Assembly: GCA_900550105.1 (NCBI GenBank)
Contig: URQW01000046.1
Span: forward strand, 1 to 22,372
DNA from: an uncultured Pelosinus sp.
Lineage (GTDB): Bacteria > Bacillota > Negativicutes > UMGS1260
Length of the DNA: 22,372 nt
Direction: 5' to 3'
Part shown: positions 15,174 to 22,372 of the stretch, piece after piece
Position numbering within the stretch: position 1 is the stretch's first letter
How the letters are laid out: every line of letters begins with the position of its first letter
The notes under the pieces: generated by a model
What the model was told of the DNA's origin: nothing
What the model saw: only the letters and a program-made list of their open reading frames with translations
Database searches by the model: none
Program-made: the position numbers and the translations under genes

Positions 15174-15945
15174 GATTTTCAAATCCATTTCATTACGCGA
15201 TCAACCTGTGGTAATTGCTGTTTGTGATCCGGAGCTGTGCTGCACGGAAGCAGAGAATTTGCCAAACGAGAAAGAAGAAATTGAATCGCTTTTGGTAAAA
15301 ACGCAACGGGAATGTGAGAAGCAGATTACCCAGGCTAAAGCGCAGGCTGATGAGATCGTTGCTAACGCTCTATCAGAAGGAGAGAAAATCAAGGAAGAAG
15401 CTCGTGCGCTTGGCCATAACGAAGGAAAAGAAACGGGATATCAAGCTGGTTATGAGTTGGGTTATAACGAAGGAATTAAAGTGGCTGAAACAAAAATTCG
15501 CGAAGAACTTCAAGCTGAGATCAGCCAAAGCGCTCTAAAAGCTTCGGACGTTTTAGCTATGGCTCAGCAAGACGCGAAAAAAATGATTCTGGAAGCAGAA
15601 GGAGACATTCTTCAGCTTGTTTTGGCGATTACCCAGAAAATTCTCGCTAGAGAGACTGAAGAAAACCCTGTAATGGTACTTCCGATTGTTCGCGCTGCAT
15701 TAGAGAAAGTTAGAGATCAACAGGAAGTAATCGTGCGAGTAAATTCTTATGATTTCGAACTTGTCATGCAGGCGCGGCATGATTTGCAGACTATGGTAGG
15801 CCGGGAGCAGCCCATTTTGGTACAGTCTGATGATTCGGTTAGTGTCGGTAATTGTTTAATTGACACGACAAGTGGAACAGTTGACGCACGTATTGATACA
15901 CAGTTTGAGGAAATTAAAAAGTCTTTGCTGGAAGTGATGCCATGA
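15166..15945 (+). CDS. fliH: Flagellar assembly protein FliH
   Basis: Peripheral stalk and regulator of the FliI export ATPase; cytoplasmic. The 259 aa product is a long charged coiled coil (about 25-140) with a glycine ladder GHNEGKETGYQAGYELGYNE, the GxxxG repeat typical of FliH. Its C-terminus resembles V/F-type ATPase E/delta subunits (ILQLVLAITQKILARE, LPIVRAALEKVRDQQEVIVRVN, DTTSGTVDARIDTQ). I chose TTG 15166, 9 bases after AAGGAG (15151-15156), giving MHKIFKSISLRD; an in-frame ATG at 15115 lies deep in fliG and has no site. The stop overlaps the fliI start in ATGA. Confidence 0.92.
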   Translation: MHKIFKSISLRDQPVVIAVCDPELCCTEAENLPNEKEEIESLLVKTQRECEKQITQAKAQADEIVANALSEGEKIKEEARALGHNEGKETGYQAGYELGYNEGIKVAETKIREELQAEISQSALKASDVLAMAQQDAKKMILEAEGDILQLVLAITQKILARETEENPVMVLPIVRAALEKVRDQQEVIVRVNSYDFELVMQARHDLQTMVGREQPILVQSDDSVSVGNCLIDTTSGTVDARIDTQFEEIKKSLLEVMP

Positions 15946-17255
15946 CAATTTTTTCTGCACAGGCCTATTTGCAAAAAATAGAACAGGCTCAAACGATGCG
16001 GTTGACTGGGAAAATTACGCAGATTATTGGTCTTGTGATTGAGTCGCAAGGCCCTGCTGTAAATTTAGGTGAACTTTGCTATATAACGTCGCGAGATCAA
16101 TCTTTTTCGATTCCAGCTGAAGTTGTAGGGTTTCGCCAAAATCGAGTTCTGTTAATGCCTATAGGAGAAATGCAGGGAATTGGACCTGGTTGTGAGGTGT
16201 TGGCGGCCAACCAAACGCTGAGTATTGGTGTTGGTGAGGCACTATTGGGACGAGTTGTTGATGGATTAGGACGGCCAATGGATGACAAGGGTCCGTTGGA
16301 ACCGGAAAAATTCTACCCAATTCACGCGATGCCGCCTTCGCCGCTTACGCGCAAAAGAATTGACAAAACGATGTCTGTTGGCGTAAAAGCAATAGATTCT
16401 TTGATTACGCTAGGTCGAGGACAGCGTGTTGGTATTATGGCGGGTAGTGGTGTTGGTAAGAGTACGCTTCTTGGTATGATTGCAAGAAATACAGAAGCTG
16501 ATATTAATGTAATTGCTTTGATTGGTGAACGTGGGCGTGAAGTTCGTGAATTTATTGAACGCGATTTGGGGGAAGCTGGCCTAAAGCGTTCTGTTGTAGT
16601 TGTGGCAACATCTGATCAGCCTGCTTTACTCAGGGTGAAAGGGGCAATGACAGCAACGGCTATTGCTGAATATTTTCGTGATCAAGGCAAGAATGTTATG
16701 TTAATGATGGATTCAGTCACTCGTTTTGCTATGGGACAGCGAGAGGTTGGCTTGACGATTGGCGAGCCACCGGCGACACGAGGTTACACACCATCTGTTT
16801 TTGCCATGCTTCCTAAGCTGTTAGAACGTTCTGGTACTGGTTCTATTGGTTCCATTACGGGAATTTATACAGTTCTTGTTGATGGTGATGATATGAATGA
16901 ACCGATTGCTGATAGTGTCCGTAGTATTCTAGACGGCCATATTGTTTTATCAAGAGCTTTAGCTGCAAAAAATCATTATCCTGCGATTGATGTTTTGGCG
17001 AGCGTCAGTCGTGTCATGTTAGAAATTGTCGAGCGCCCTCACTGGGATGCTGCGCAAAAGCTACGTTCTATTTTAGCGACATATCGGGAAGCGGAAGATT
17101 TAATTAATATTGGCGCTTATGTGAAAGGCAGTAATGAAGAAATTGATACGGCCATGGAGCATATTAGTGCTGTGAAAAAATTTTTGCAGCAAGAAGTTTA
17201 TGATGAAACAACTATGGAACAAACAATCAGTATTTTGGAGCAAGTTGTTTCTTAA
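15942..17255 (+). CDS. fliI: Flagellum-specific ATPase FliI
   Basis: Hexameric cytosolic ATPase energising flagellar protein export, related to F1 beta. The 437 aa product has the Walker A AGSGVGKST (Lys173), a conserved IALIGERGREVREFIERDLG (catalytic Glu region), Walker B NVMLMMDSVTRFAMGQREVG, and EPPATRGYTPSVFAMLPKLL with ERSGTG, all diagnostic of FliI/secretion ATPases. ATG 15942 overlaps the fliH stop by 4 bp, showing coupling. fliJ follows after 18 bp. Confidence 0.97.
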   Translation: MTIFSAQAYLQKIEQAQTMRLTGKITQIIGLVIESQGPAVNLGELCYITSRDQSFSIPAEVVGFRQNRVLLMPIGEMQGIGPGCEVLAANQTLSIGVGEALLGRVVDGLGRPMDDKGPLEPEKFYPIHAMPPSPLTRKRIDKTMSVGVKAIDSLITLGRGQRVGIMAGSGVGKSTLLGMIARNTEADINVIALIGERGREVREFIERDLGEAGLKRSVVVVATSDQPALLRVKGAMTATAIAEYFRDQGKNVMLMMDSVTRFAMGQREVGLTIGEPPATRGYTPSVFAMLPKLLERSGTGSIGSITGIYTVLVDGDDMNEPIADSVRSILDGHIVLSRALAAKNHYPAIDVLASVSRVMLEIVERPHWDAAQKLRSILATYREAEDLINIGAYVKGSNEEIDTAMEHISAVKKFLQQEVYDETTMEQTISILEQVVS

Positions 17256-17273
17256 GTTTGAGAGGGGTAAAAT

Positions 17274-17717
17274 ATGCAGCGATTTCGTTTTCGACTGGAA
17301 ACTTTACTTAAAGTGCGTCGACGACGCGAAGAGCAGGCTCAGCTTCGACTTACGCAGGCCATTGAAAATTTGCGACAAGCCCAAGAAGATCTATCGCTTC
17401 TAGTCGATAGAATAGAAGCGCATCGCCAAGAGTGGCAAAATGCGCTGAGCCAAAACAAAACGATTGCTGATTTTATTCTTTACTCTGCTTATTTTAAGCA
17501 ACTTACGCTACAGATGGATAATCAAAAAGAAGTCGTTATTGCCGCAGAAAAGAGTCACTTAGAAAGTCTCTTTGTTTTTCAAGAAGCCATGAAACAGAGA
17601 AAAGTGGTAGAGCGGTTGAAAGAAAAGAAACGACAGCAGCATTACCGTGAGCTGTTACAGCAAGAACAAAATTTTCTTGACGAGCTTGGTACGCAGCGCT
17701 ATGGAAGAGATTTTTAA
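17274..17717 (+). CDS. fliJ: Flagellar export protein FliJ
   Basis: Coiled-coil central stalk of the FliI ring, linking ATPase to the export gate and escorting chaperones. The 147 aa product begins MQRFRFRLETLLKVRRRREE, the common FliJ opening, and is almost entirely alpha-helical heptads rich in Gln, Glu, Arg and Lys. Sequence conservation in this family is low, so size, composition and position directly after fliI carry most of the weight. ATG 17274 has AGAGGGG upstream. Confidence 0.92.
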   Translation: MQRFRFRLETLLKVRRRREEQAQLRLTQAIENLRQAQEDLSLLVDRIEAHRQEWQNALSQNKTIADFILYSAYFKQLTLQMDNQKEVVIAAEKSHLESLFVFQEAMKQRKVVERLKEKKRQQHYRELLQQEQNFLDELGTQRYGRDF

Positions 17718-17735
17718 AAGAAGGAGGAATTTGCT

Positions 17736-18344
17736 TTGAGTAATTTCGTGGGAGTGCAGCAAGTTTTGCAGCGAATTTCTTCCATTGAACAGCGTTTTGG
17801 CGTTGTGAGTAAAAATGCTTTACCAGCTATAACTGGCGCAATGGAAAGACAAAATAGCATTTCGAATCAGTCCTTAAATCCTTCTAGTGATTTTTCAAGT
17901 ATTTATTCTTCAATAAAAAATAACAGTCTTAATCAAACACAGGAAACTTCTTATGATCCTGGTGCTGATAATATTATTCGCATGCTTCATACTGCGGCAC
18001 AAAAATATGGTGTTGATCCCAAGCTAGCGCAAGCGGTAGCAAAGGCAGAGTCTGGTTATTCACCACAGGCTGTATCTTCTACAGGCGCTGTTGGGGTTAT
18101 GCAACTTATGCCTGATACGGCAGCTGGGCTTGGTGTGCGAAACATCAATGATCCTAGAGAAAATATTGATGGCGGTGTGCGTTATTTAAAGCAGATGCTT
18201 GATACATTTCACGGCAACGTAGCGCAAGCTGTGGCAGCTTATAATGCTGGACCGCAGGCCGTAAAGGACTATCAAGGAATTCCGCCTTATGCCGAAACGC
18301 AGGCGTATGTGTCAAATGTGCTATCTTACTATAAAAACTTCTAA
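17736..18344 (+). CDS. Flagellar-operon lytic transglycosylase (SLT/Slt70 fold), no signal peptide
   Basis: Cleaves the MurNAc-GlcNAc bond of peptidoglycan, presumably to open a hole for the rod. The 202 aa product has an N-terminal, Ser/Asn/Gln-rich region (1-75) without a hydrophobic stretch, then a soluble lytic transglycosylase domain (about 80-202). Visible motifs are YGVDPKLAQAVAKAESGYSP with catalytic Glu105, STGAVGVMQLMPDTA, NINDPRENIDGGVRYL and AVAAYNAGPQAV. No Sec signal or lipobox is seen, so export through the flagellar apparatus, as for FlgJ-type enzymes, is an inference. TTG 17736 is 8 bases after AAGGAGG (17721-17727). B. subtilis has no gene at this place between fliJ and ylxF. 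Confidence 0.9.
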   Translation: MSNFVGVQQVLQRISSIEQRFGVVSKNALPAITGAMERQNSISNQSLNPSSDFSSIYSSIKNNSLNQTQETSYDPGADNIIRMLHTAAQKYGVDPKLAQAVAKAESGYSPQAVSSTGAVGVMQLMPDTAAGLGVRNINDPRENIDGGVRYLKQMLDTFHGNVAQAVAAYNAGPQAVKDYQGIPPYAETQAYVSNVLSYYKNF

Positions 18345-18355
18345 TGACCGTCTTG

Positions 18356-18377
18356 ATTCCTAGAGGGCGTTAGGAAT
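18356..18377 (+). other. Small inverted repeat between transglycosylase and motE-like genes
   Basis: ATTCCTA (18356-18362) and TAGGAAT (18371-18377) form a perfect 7 bp stem with an 8-base loop, 11 bases after the transglycosylase stop. No T run follows, so it is unlikely to terminate transcription; it might be an RNA processing or stability element that separates expression of the two halves of the operon. Could be chance. Confidence 0.3.
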
Positions 18378-18401
18378 GTCGTTCGGAAGGCAGGCAATGG
18401 A

Positions 18402-19124
18402 ATGGCTGAAAAAAATAACGCTAAAAATACAGCTAAAAATACAGCGAAGCCAACAGGCAAAACTGATAAAAAGGCTAATACGATGGCCGGAGGAGAAGAA
18501 ATAGAAGGAGCGCCACCGAAGAAAAAACGCCGGATTTTTTTGATTCTCTTTGTTATTTTTTTGTTGCTTCTTTTATTAGCAGTTGGCTTTGCTATAGGAA
18601 TTTATTTAAAATTGTTTGATGTTCAAAAAACAGCAGAAGATTTGAATTTACAGGATAAACCATTTATTGGTCGTTTCTTTCAAAAACCAAAAACAAATTT
18701 CGATGCTGTTGATTTAACGCCGCAGAGTCCTGTCGAGCCGTCGCCAGGCAATGCCTTAACTGGTTCGCCAATGCAGCCGAATCCGGTACCGGCGGTTAAT
18801 CCTGCTGCGTCCCAGGTGCCTGGACAGGTAGCGCCCGGTACACAACCGACAGCACCTGGTGTGGCCACTGATCAGAATCTGGCAAAATTGGCAAAGCAGC
18901 GACAACAGGAAGAAGCTAAGAAAATTTCAAAACTAGCGCGCCTTTATGGCAATATGAAGCCTGATGAAGCAGTTCCCATTTTATCGCAGCTTGATAATCC
19001 TACGGTTGTTGCTGTTTTAAATAAAATGGAAGAAGAACAAGCTGGTAAAATTTTGGCACAGTTTGAACCTGCTCGAGCCGCTCAAATTAGTCAAGCTATG
19101 CTGGCGGTGCCGACAGTTCAATAA
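18402..19124 (+). CDS. MotE/YlxF-like flagellar membrane protein (MgtE N-terminal-like domain)
   Basis: In the place of B. subtilis ylxF, upstream of fliK. The 240 aa product has a Lys/Asn/Ala-rich cytoplasmic start, one transmembrane helix at about 45-69 after a KKKRR patch, a Pro-rich linker (about 105-152), a charged coiled region (LAKLAKQRQQEEAKKISKLARL), and a C-terminal MgtE_N-like repeat YGNMKPDEAVPILSQLDN followed by LNKMEEEQAGKILAQFEP. MotE-type proteins act as chaperones for MotC in alpha-proteobacteria; the role in Firmicutes is not well defined. ATG 18402 lies 11 bases after GGAAGG. Codons 7-14 hold a 12-bp exact tandem repeat (18420-18443). Confidence 0.82.
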   Translation: MAEKNNAKNTAKNTAKPTGKTDKKANTMAGGEEIEGAPPKKKRRIFLILFVIFLLLLLLAVGFAIGIYLKLFDVQKTAEDLNLQDKPFIGRFFQKPKTNFDAVDLTPQSPVEPSPGNALTGSPMQPNPVPAVNPAASQVPGQVAPGTQPTAPGVATDQNLAKLAKQRQQEEAKKISKLARLYGNMKPDEAVPILSQLDNPTVVAVLNKMEEEQAGKILAQFEPARAAQISQAMLAVPTVQ

Positions 19125-19149
19125 AATATCTTAGAAAGGAGGTGAAATA

Positions 19150-20892
19150 ATGCAAACTGAAAATGTAGTAAATCTTATAGCTAGCGTTCCCACTGCGGTT
19201 AAAAGTTCATCTAAAAGTGTTCCGACTGTTGCTGTGAAAAGTAAAAGTTTTGCTTCCGCATTAGCATCTTCTGCAACTGTTGCAGCAAATTCCCCCAATA
19301 ATTCCCTCAATGGGGTAAATCAACCTGGAAGCAATACGGAGCCAACAGCGGGAGCCGATTCTTTGTCTTTAGACAAACAACAAGTAGGAAAAAATGTAAC
19401 TTCTACCGGTCAAGATGATCAAGATAATAGTTCAAAACCGTCGAAACTAGTAGTAGATGATAAAATTGGTCAACTTGAGGATACAAAAGGACAAGACACC
19501 CAAACGTTACAAACCGTTGCTGTAAACGATCTTTATAGCATGTTGTTGGCTGTTTTACCGCAACAAGGCCAACAAAGTCAATCACAAGCAGTAACCGCAG
19601 AGGGTAAGGCGAATCAAACAGCTGGTGAGATTTCAACTGGAACTTCAACTGGACCTATAGTTACGGCAAACTTTGGGCAGATTATTACGCAGCAAACACA
19701 GCCTGACCAACTGATGCAGGCTCAACTCGTCTCACAAGATCAGACTTTGCAGACCCAGCCATTAGATAACGCGTTCGTTACGTTAAAACAAATACAAGGT
19801 ATGGCTGAACGACAGACCTTGCCAAATGAGTCTGTAAAGCAGGAAAAAGTTGTACTGGGAGCAGAAAAGGCCCAAATGGGTCAAAAGACTTCTGTTGCGG
19901 CAGATACAATCAGTGGATTGTTAACAAAAGAATCGGCTAAGCAAGTTACTGTAGAAAATGCTGTTTTGTCTCCGGGGACCATTCTTATGCAAAGTGAAGG
20001 TAGTACGTTGCAACCTGATATATCACAGCTTGGCATAACAAGTAACAAAGAATTGCAACAAGCAACTCCAACCGAAGAAAAATCAGCGAGTAAGCAAAAT
20101 GAAATGCTCACAGCCTTACAGTCGCAAGGTAAGCTTGTAGTTGATCAGCAGACACCAATTTTGCCTAAAGAACAAGTTGTATCACAAGATTCCCAGCCTA
20201 GCCAAACACAAGAAGCGTCTGTGGCATTAATTGACAACAAGCTGCGGGAGCAAAATCAGAAGTTTTCTGATAAGGGTGAACAACAAATGACGTTTACGAG
20301 TCAGGAACAGCTAAAAGCGAATAACGTAGCAGAAACTGAGGTAACGTCGCTTGGTGATACGACGCAGTCTGCTTTTGCACAGATGCTGCATAGCGAAAAA
20401 AGTACTACTCCTTTGCAGGGAGTAAGCGCAAGTAGCGCGGCTTCTTCAAACAATCAGCCTGTAAGCAGTCAAGATAACTTTCAGGTAGTACAGCAAATCA
20501 TTGATCAGGTTAAACTAGTAAATCGTTCACAAAATACTGAAATGGTCATCCGTTTAAAACCGGAACATCTTGGTGAGTTGACATTAAAAGTTACAGTCGA
20601 ACAAGGTGCAGTTACTGCTTCATTTCATTCTGGCAACAGCGATGTGAGAGCGGTAATTGAATCATCGTTGCCACAATTAAAACAGGAATTGACAAATTCT
20701 GGATTGAAAGTGGACAATGTGGGAGTATACACTAGTTTGAATCAATTTATGTCTAATCAAGAACGGCCTACGCAGCAGCAGCAAAAACCCAAATTTTCCT
20801 ACAAAGGAAATAAGGATAACTTTGAAGAAACTGTAGAAGCGGTGACAAAGCCAGTTGTCACGGAAGCAGATGGTGTCGATTATTTAATTTAG
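19150..20892 (+). CDS. fliK: Flagellar hook-length control protein FliK
   Basis: Secreted molecular ruler that ends hook growth by switching the export gate from rod/hook to filament substrates. The 580 aa product is Gln/Ser/Thr-rich and mostly disordered for about 440 residues, and then has the conserved hook-length-control domain (about 455-545): TEMVIRLKPEHLGELTLKVT, GAVTASFHSGNSDVRAVIES and LPQLKQELTNSGLKVDNVGV. The ruler part is not conserved in sequence, as usual for FliK. ATG 19150 has the best ribosome binding site in the window, AAAGGAGGTGA (19135-19145), suggesting high translation. flgD follows after 10 bp. Confidence 0.93.
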   Translation: MQTENVVNLIASVPTAVKSSSKSVPTVAVKSKSFASALASSATVAANSPNNSLNGVNQPGSNTEPTAGADSLSLDKQQVGKNVTSTGQDDQDNSSKPSKLVVDDKIGQLEDTKGQDTQTLQTVAVNDLYSMLLAVLPQQGQQSQSQAVTAEGKANQTAGEISTGTSTGPIVTANFGQIITQQTQPDQLMQAQLVSQDQTLQTQPLDNAFVTLKQIQGMAERQTLPNESVKQEKVVLGAEKAQMGQKTSVAADTISGLLTKESAKQVTVENAVLSPGTILMQSEGSTLQPDISQLGITSNKELQQATPTEEKSASKQNEMLTALQSQGKLVVDQQTPILPKEQVVSQDSQPSQTQEASVALIDNKLREQNQKFSDKGEQQMTFTSQEQLKANNVAETEVTSLGDTTQSAFAQMLHSEKSTTPLQGVSASSAASSNNQPVSSQDNFQVVQQIIDQVKLVNRSQNTEMVIRLKPEHLGELTLKVTVEQGAVTASFHSGNSDVRAVIESSLPQLKQELTNSGLKVDNVGVYTSLNQFMSNQERPTQQQQKPKFSYKGNKDNFEETVEAVTKPVVTEADGVDYLI

Positions 20893-20902
20893 GAGGGATC
20901 GT

Positions 20903-21361
20903 ATGGCAGTTTCAGTGACAGGTACAACGACTGACACAACTCCAACTACGAATACAAACAGTAGTACAACAACGTCTAATTCTGCATTAGGAAAAGATGA
21001 CTTTTTAAAGCTTTTGATTACACAAATGCAAAATCAAGATCCTACCAAGCCGCAAGATGATACGCAAATGATTGCGCAGTTAGCGCAATTCTCTAGCTTA
21101 GAGCAGATGCAGAACTTGAATGCAACAGCCCAGATGGCACAAGCTACGACGCTGATTGGAAAAGTTGTAAGTTGGACAGATTCTTCATCGGGACAATTGC
21201 TTTATGGTCAGGTTAGTGCAGTGAAGGTTGTCAATAATCAACCTAAGCTGATTGTTGGTGATTACACGGTGGGGCTAAGTGATGTTTCCGCTGTTGTAAA
21301 TCAGACAACACAAACAAATTCAACACAAACAAATTCGACACAAAGCAATACAACAAAATAA
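20903..21361 (+). CDS. flgD: Flagellar hook assembly protein FlgD (short form)
   Basis: Hook-cap scaffold needed for assembly of FlgE subunits, exported through the flagellar apparatus. The 152 aa product starts with a Thr/Asn-rich stretch, then the diagnostic block LGKDDFLKLLITQMQNQDPT with KPQDDTQMIAQLAQFSSLEQMQNL. The C-terminal part is short, as in B. subtilis FlgD, without the larger domain of enteric FlgD. The last residues (TQTNSTQTNSTQSNTTK) come from a 15-bp tandem repeat (AACACAAACAAATTC at 21307-21321 and 21322-21336). ATG 20903 follows AGGAGGG. Confidence 0.95.
   Translation: MAVSVTGTTTDTTPTTNTNSSTTTSNSALGKDDFLKLLITQMQNQDPTKPQDDTQMIAQLAQFSSLEQMQNLNATAQMAQATTLIGKVVSWTDSSSGQLLYGQVSAVKVVNNQPKLIVGDYTVGLSDVSAVVNQTTQTNSTQTNSTQSNTTK
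21307..21336 (+). repeat. 15-bp tandem repeat at the flgD 3' end
   Basis: Two exact copies of AACACAAACAAATTC stand in tandem, with a decayed third copy after them. The length is a multiple of three, so copy-number change would add or remove five residues (TQTNS-like) in the FlgD tail without a frameshift. Confidence 0.7.
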
Positions 21362-21396
21362 GTGAAGCAATCTGACTAGGAAAGGGTGGATCAGTT

Positions 21397-21789
21397 GTGG
21401 CGGATTCTCGCATCTTTTATGCAAATCAACCTGTTTTTCCGCTTACGCCAGCTGCTGTTCCGGTAAAGACGCAAAGTACTAGTGCTTCAAGCTCTAATCA
21501 GGATTTTAGCAAAATTCTTAATGAAAAAATTTCAGGTGTGAAATTTTCCCAGCATGCCATGGAACGACTACAGAGCCGTAATATTGAACTGAGTACAGAG
21601 GATTTGCAAAAACTCAGCAGTGCTGTGGAAAAGGCTGAAAAAAAAGGAGCGAAGGAGTCGCTAATGGTTCTAAATAACCTGGCCTTTGTAGTCAGTGTGA
21701 AAAATCGAACCGTCATTACCGCCATGGATGGCCAGAGCATGAAAGACAATGTGTTTACGAATATTGATAGTGCTGTTCTTCTCACTTGA
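21397..21789 (+). CDS. Conserved flagellar operon protein (TIGR02530 type)
   Basis: A 130 aa protein found between flgD and flgE in many Firmicutes and known only as a flagellar operon protein. The conserved part is about residues 45-130: ISGVKFSQHAMERLQSRNIE, LQKLSSAVEKAEKKGAKESL, NLAFVVSVKNRTVITAMD and FTNIDSAVLLT. The N-terminal 45 residues are Ser/Thr-rich and look disordered, as in exported flagellar substrates. No transmembrane segment or catalytic motif is visible. GTG 21397 has GGGTGGA (21384-21390) 6 bases upstream. Family assignment is from memory of the motif; function unknown, probably hook assembly by context. Confidence 0.85.
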   Translation: MADSRIFYANQPVFPLTPAAVPVKTQSTSASSSNQDFSKILNEKISGVKFSQHAMERLQSRNIELSTEDLQKLSSAVEKAEKKGAKESLMVLNNLAFVVSVKNRTVITAMDGQSMKDNVFTNIDSAVLLT

Positions 21790-21815
21790 GCTGGACCAAA
21801 TTTGGGAGCTCATTT

Positions 21816-21839
21816 AGCTGCTGAATGATTGATGCAGCT
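21816..21839 (+). other. Small hairpin in the flgE leader
   Basis: AGCTGC (21816-21821) and GCAGCT (21834-21839) form a 6 bp stem with a 12-base loop in the 80-base gap before flgE. No T run follows. It might affect mRNA processing or flgE expression; it may also be chance. Confidence 0.2.
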
Positions 21840-21869
21840 TATATCAAAATTAAATTGGAGGGTATGTTT

Positions 21870-22372
21870 ATGGGACGTTCTATGTATTCAGCTGTTTCCG
21901 GTTTGTTAAATATGCAAACAGGTATTGATGTCATTGGCAATAATGTTGCTAATGTCAATACAATTGGCTATAAAGGCAATACAACAAATTTCCAGGATAT
22001 TTTAAGTCAGACTGTGCAAGGAGCATCTGCTCCAGCAGGCAATCTCGGCGGGACAAATCCGATGCAAGTTGGCCTTGGTATGACCGTTGCCAGTATTGGT
22101 ACGAATTTTAAAGACGGTAACTTGCAATCAACAGGAAAACAGACGGATATGGCTTTGTCGGGCAATGGTTTCTTTATTTTACAAAATGGCAGTGATACGG
22201 TTTATACGCGGGTGGGCAGTTTTACTCAGGATGCACTAGGAAGTTATGTTTCATCAGGGGGCTTGAAATTAATGGGCTGGATGGCTGATGCTACAGGAAC
22301 TATTACGTCTGGCGCATCGATGCAGCCAATTCAAGTTAAGCTTGGTACTACGATGGCGTCTAAGACAACAAC
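21870..22372 (+). CDS. flgE: Flagellar hook protein FlgE (partial, runs off the window)
   Basis: Main subunit of the hook, the universal joint between rod and filament. The first 167 codons are present. They start MGRSMYSAVSGLLNMQTGID, followed by VIGNNVANVNTIGYKG, the family N-terminal D0 motif, and the FlgE/F/G-type block DMALSGNGFFILQNG with VYTRVGSFTQDALGSYVS, then GLKLMGWMAD. The QTVQGASAPAG and NPMQVGLGM region suits FlgE better than FlgG or FlgF, and position after flgD supports this. ATG 21870 is 7 bases after GGAGGG (21857-21862); ATG 21864 is too close to it. The 3' end lies outside the window. Confidence 0.93.
   Translation, partial: MGRSMYSAVSGLLNMQTGIDVIGNNVANVNTIGYKGNTTNFQDILSQTVQGASAPAGNLGGTNPMQVGLGMTVASIGTNFKDGNLQSTGKQTDMALSGNGFFILQNGSDTVYTRVGSFTQDALGSYVSSGGLKLMGWMADATGTITSGASMQPIQVKLGTTMASKTT

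Noticed and set aside
1..22372. Search for insertion sequences, CRISPR repeats, tRNA genes, prophage or toxin-antitoxin genes
   Set aside because: No transposase, integrase, regular spacer-repeat array, tRNA-like cloverleaf or such gene was seen; the genes are core functions with uniform composition.

Overview
The window reads as ordinary chromosomal core sequence from a low-GC Firmicutes-type bacterium, with every gene on the + strand. Strong AGGAGG-type ribosome binding sites, frequent GTG/TTG starts, and the order dprA-topA-trmFO-(xerC)-hslV-hslU-codY-flgB-flgC-fliE-fliF-fliG-fliH-fliI-fliJ-motE/ylxF-fliK-flgD-flgE (the order known from Bacillus subtilis) support this. A motile anaerobe of the Negativicutes/Sporomusa-Pelosinus kind or a clostridial relative is my best guess. 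The genus is inference and cannot be fixed from the sequence alone.

Region 1 (1-3385) starts inside the 3' half of a 5S rRNA gene, which ends at a strong intrinsic terminator. A sigma-A-like promoter then leads into a folate operon: folP (with an N-terminal extension), folB, and an unusual long gene fusing FolK to a complete-looking MGDG-synthase/UgtP-type lipid glycosyltransferase. The three genes are almost contiguous (1 bp gap, then a 4 bp overlap).

Region 2 (3386-8087) has a good sigma-A promoter driving dprA-topA-trmFO, which overlap by 4 and 8 bp. TrmFO consumes methylenetetrahydrofolate, so it is a client of the folate pathway.

Region 3 (8088-11381) begins with a 228 bp leader where xerC/codV sits in B. 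subtilis. It holds a promoter-like sequence, a long imperfect hairpin and a leucine-codon-rich micro-ORF. The HslVU protease genes and codY follow. A roughly 300 bp non-coding stretch separates codY from the flagellar genes and carries a long hairpin and three helically phased TTTTAAGA repeats.

Region 4 (11382-22372) is a long, closely packed flagellar operon. It covers the proximal rod and MS ring (flgB, flgC, fliE, fliF), switch (fliG), export apparatus (fliH, fliI, fliJ), a signal-less lytic transglycosylase probably involved in wall penetration, a MotE-like protein, hook-length control (fliK), hook scaffold (flgD), a conserved small flagellar-operon protein, and the start of flgE, cut by the window end.

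No mobile element, CRISPR array, prophage or defence island is visible. The points most worth a second look are the FolK-glycosyltransferase fusion, the Leu-rich structured leader before hslV-hslU-codY, an 8-G homopolymer early in fliF, and the flagellar transglycosylase without a signal peptide.
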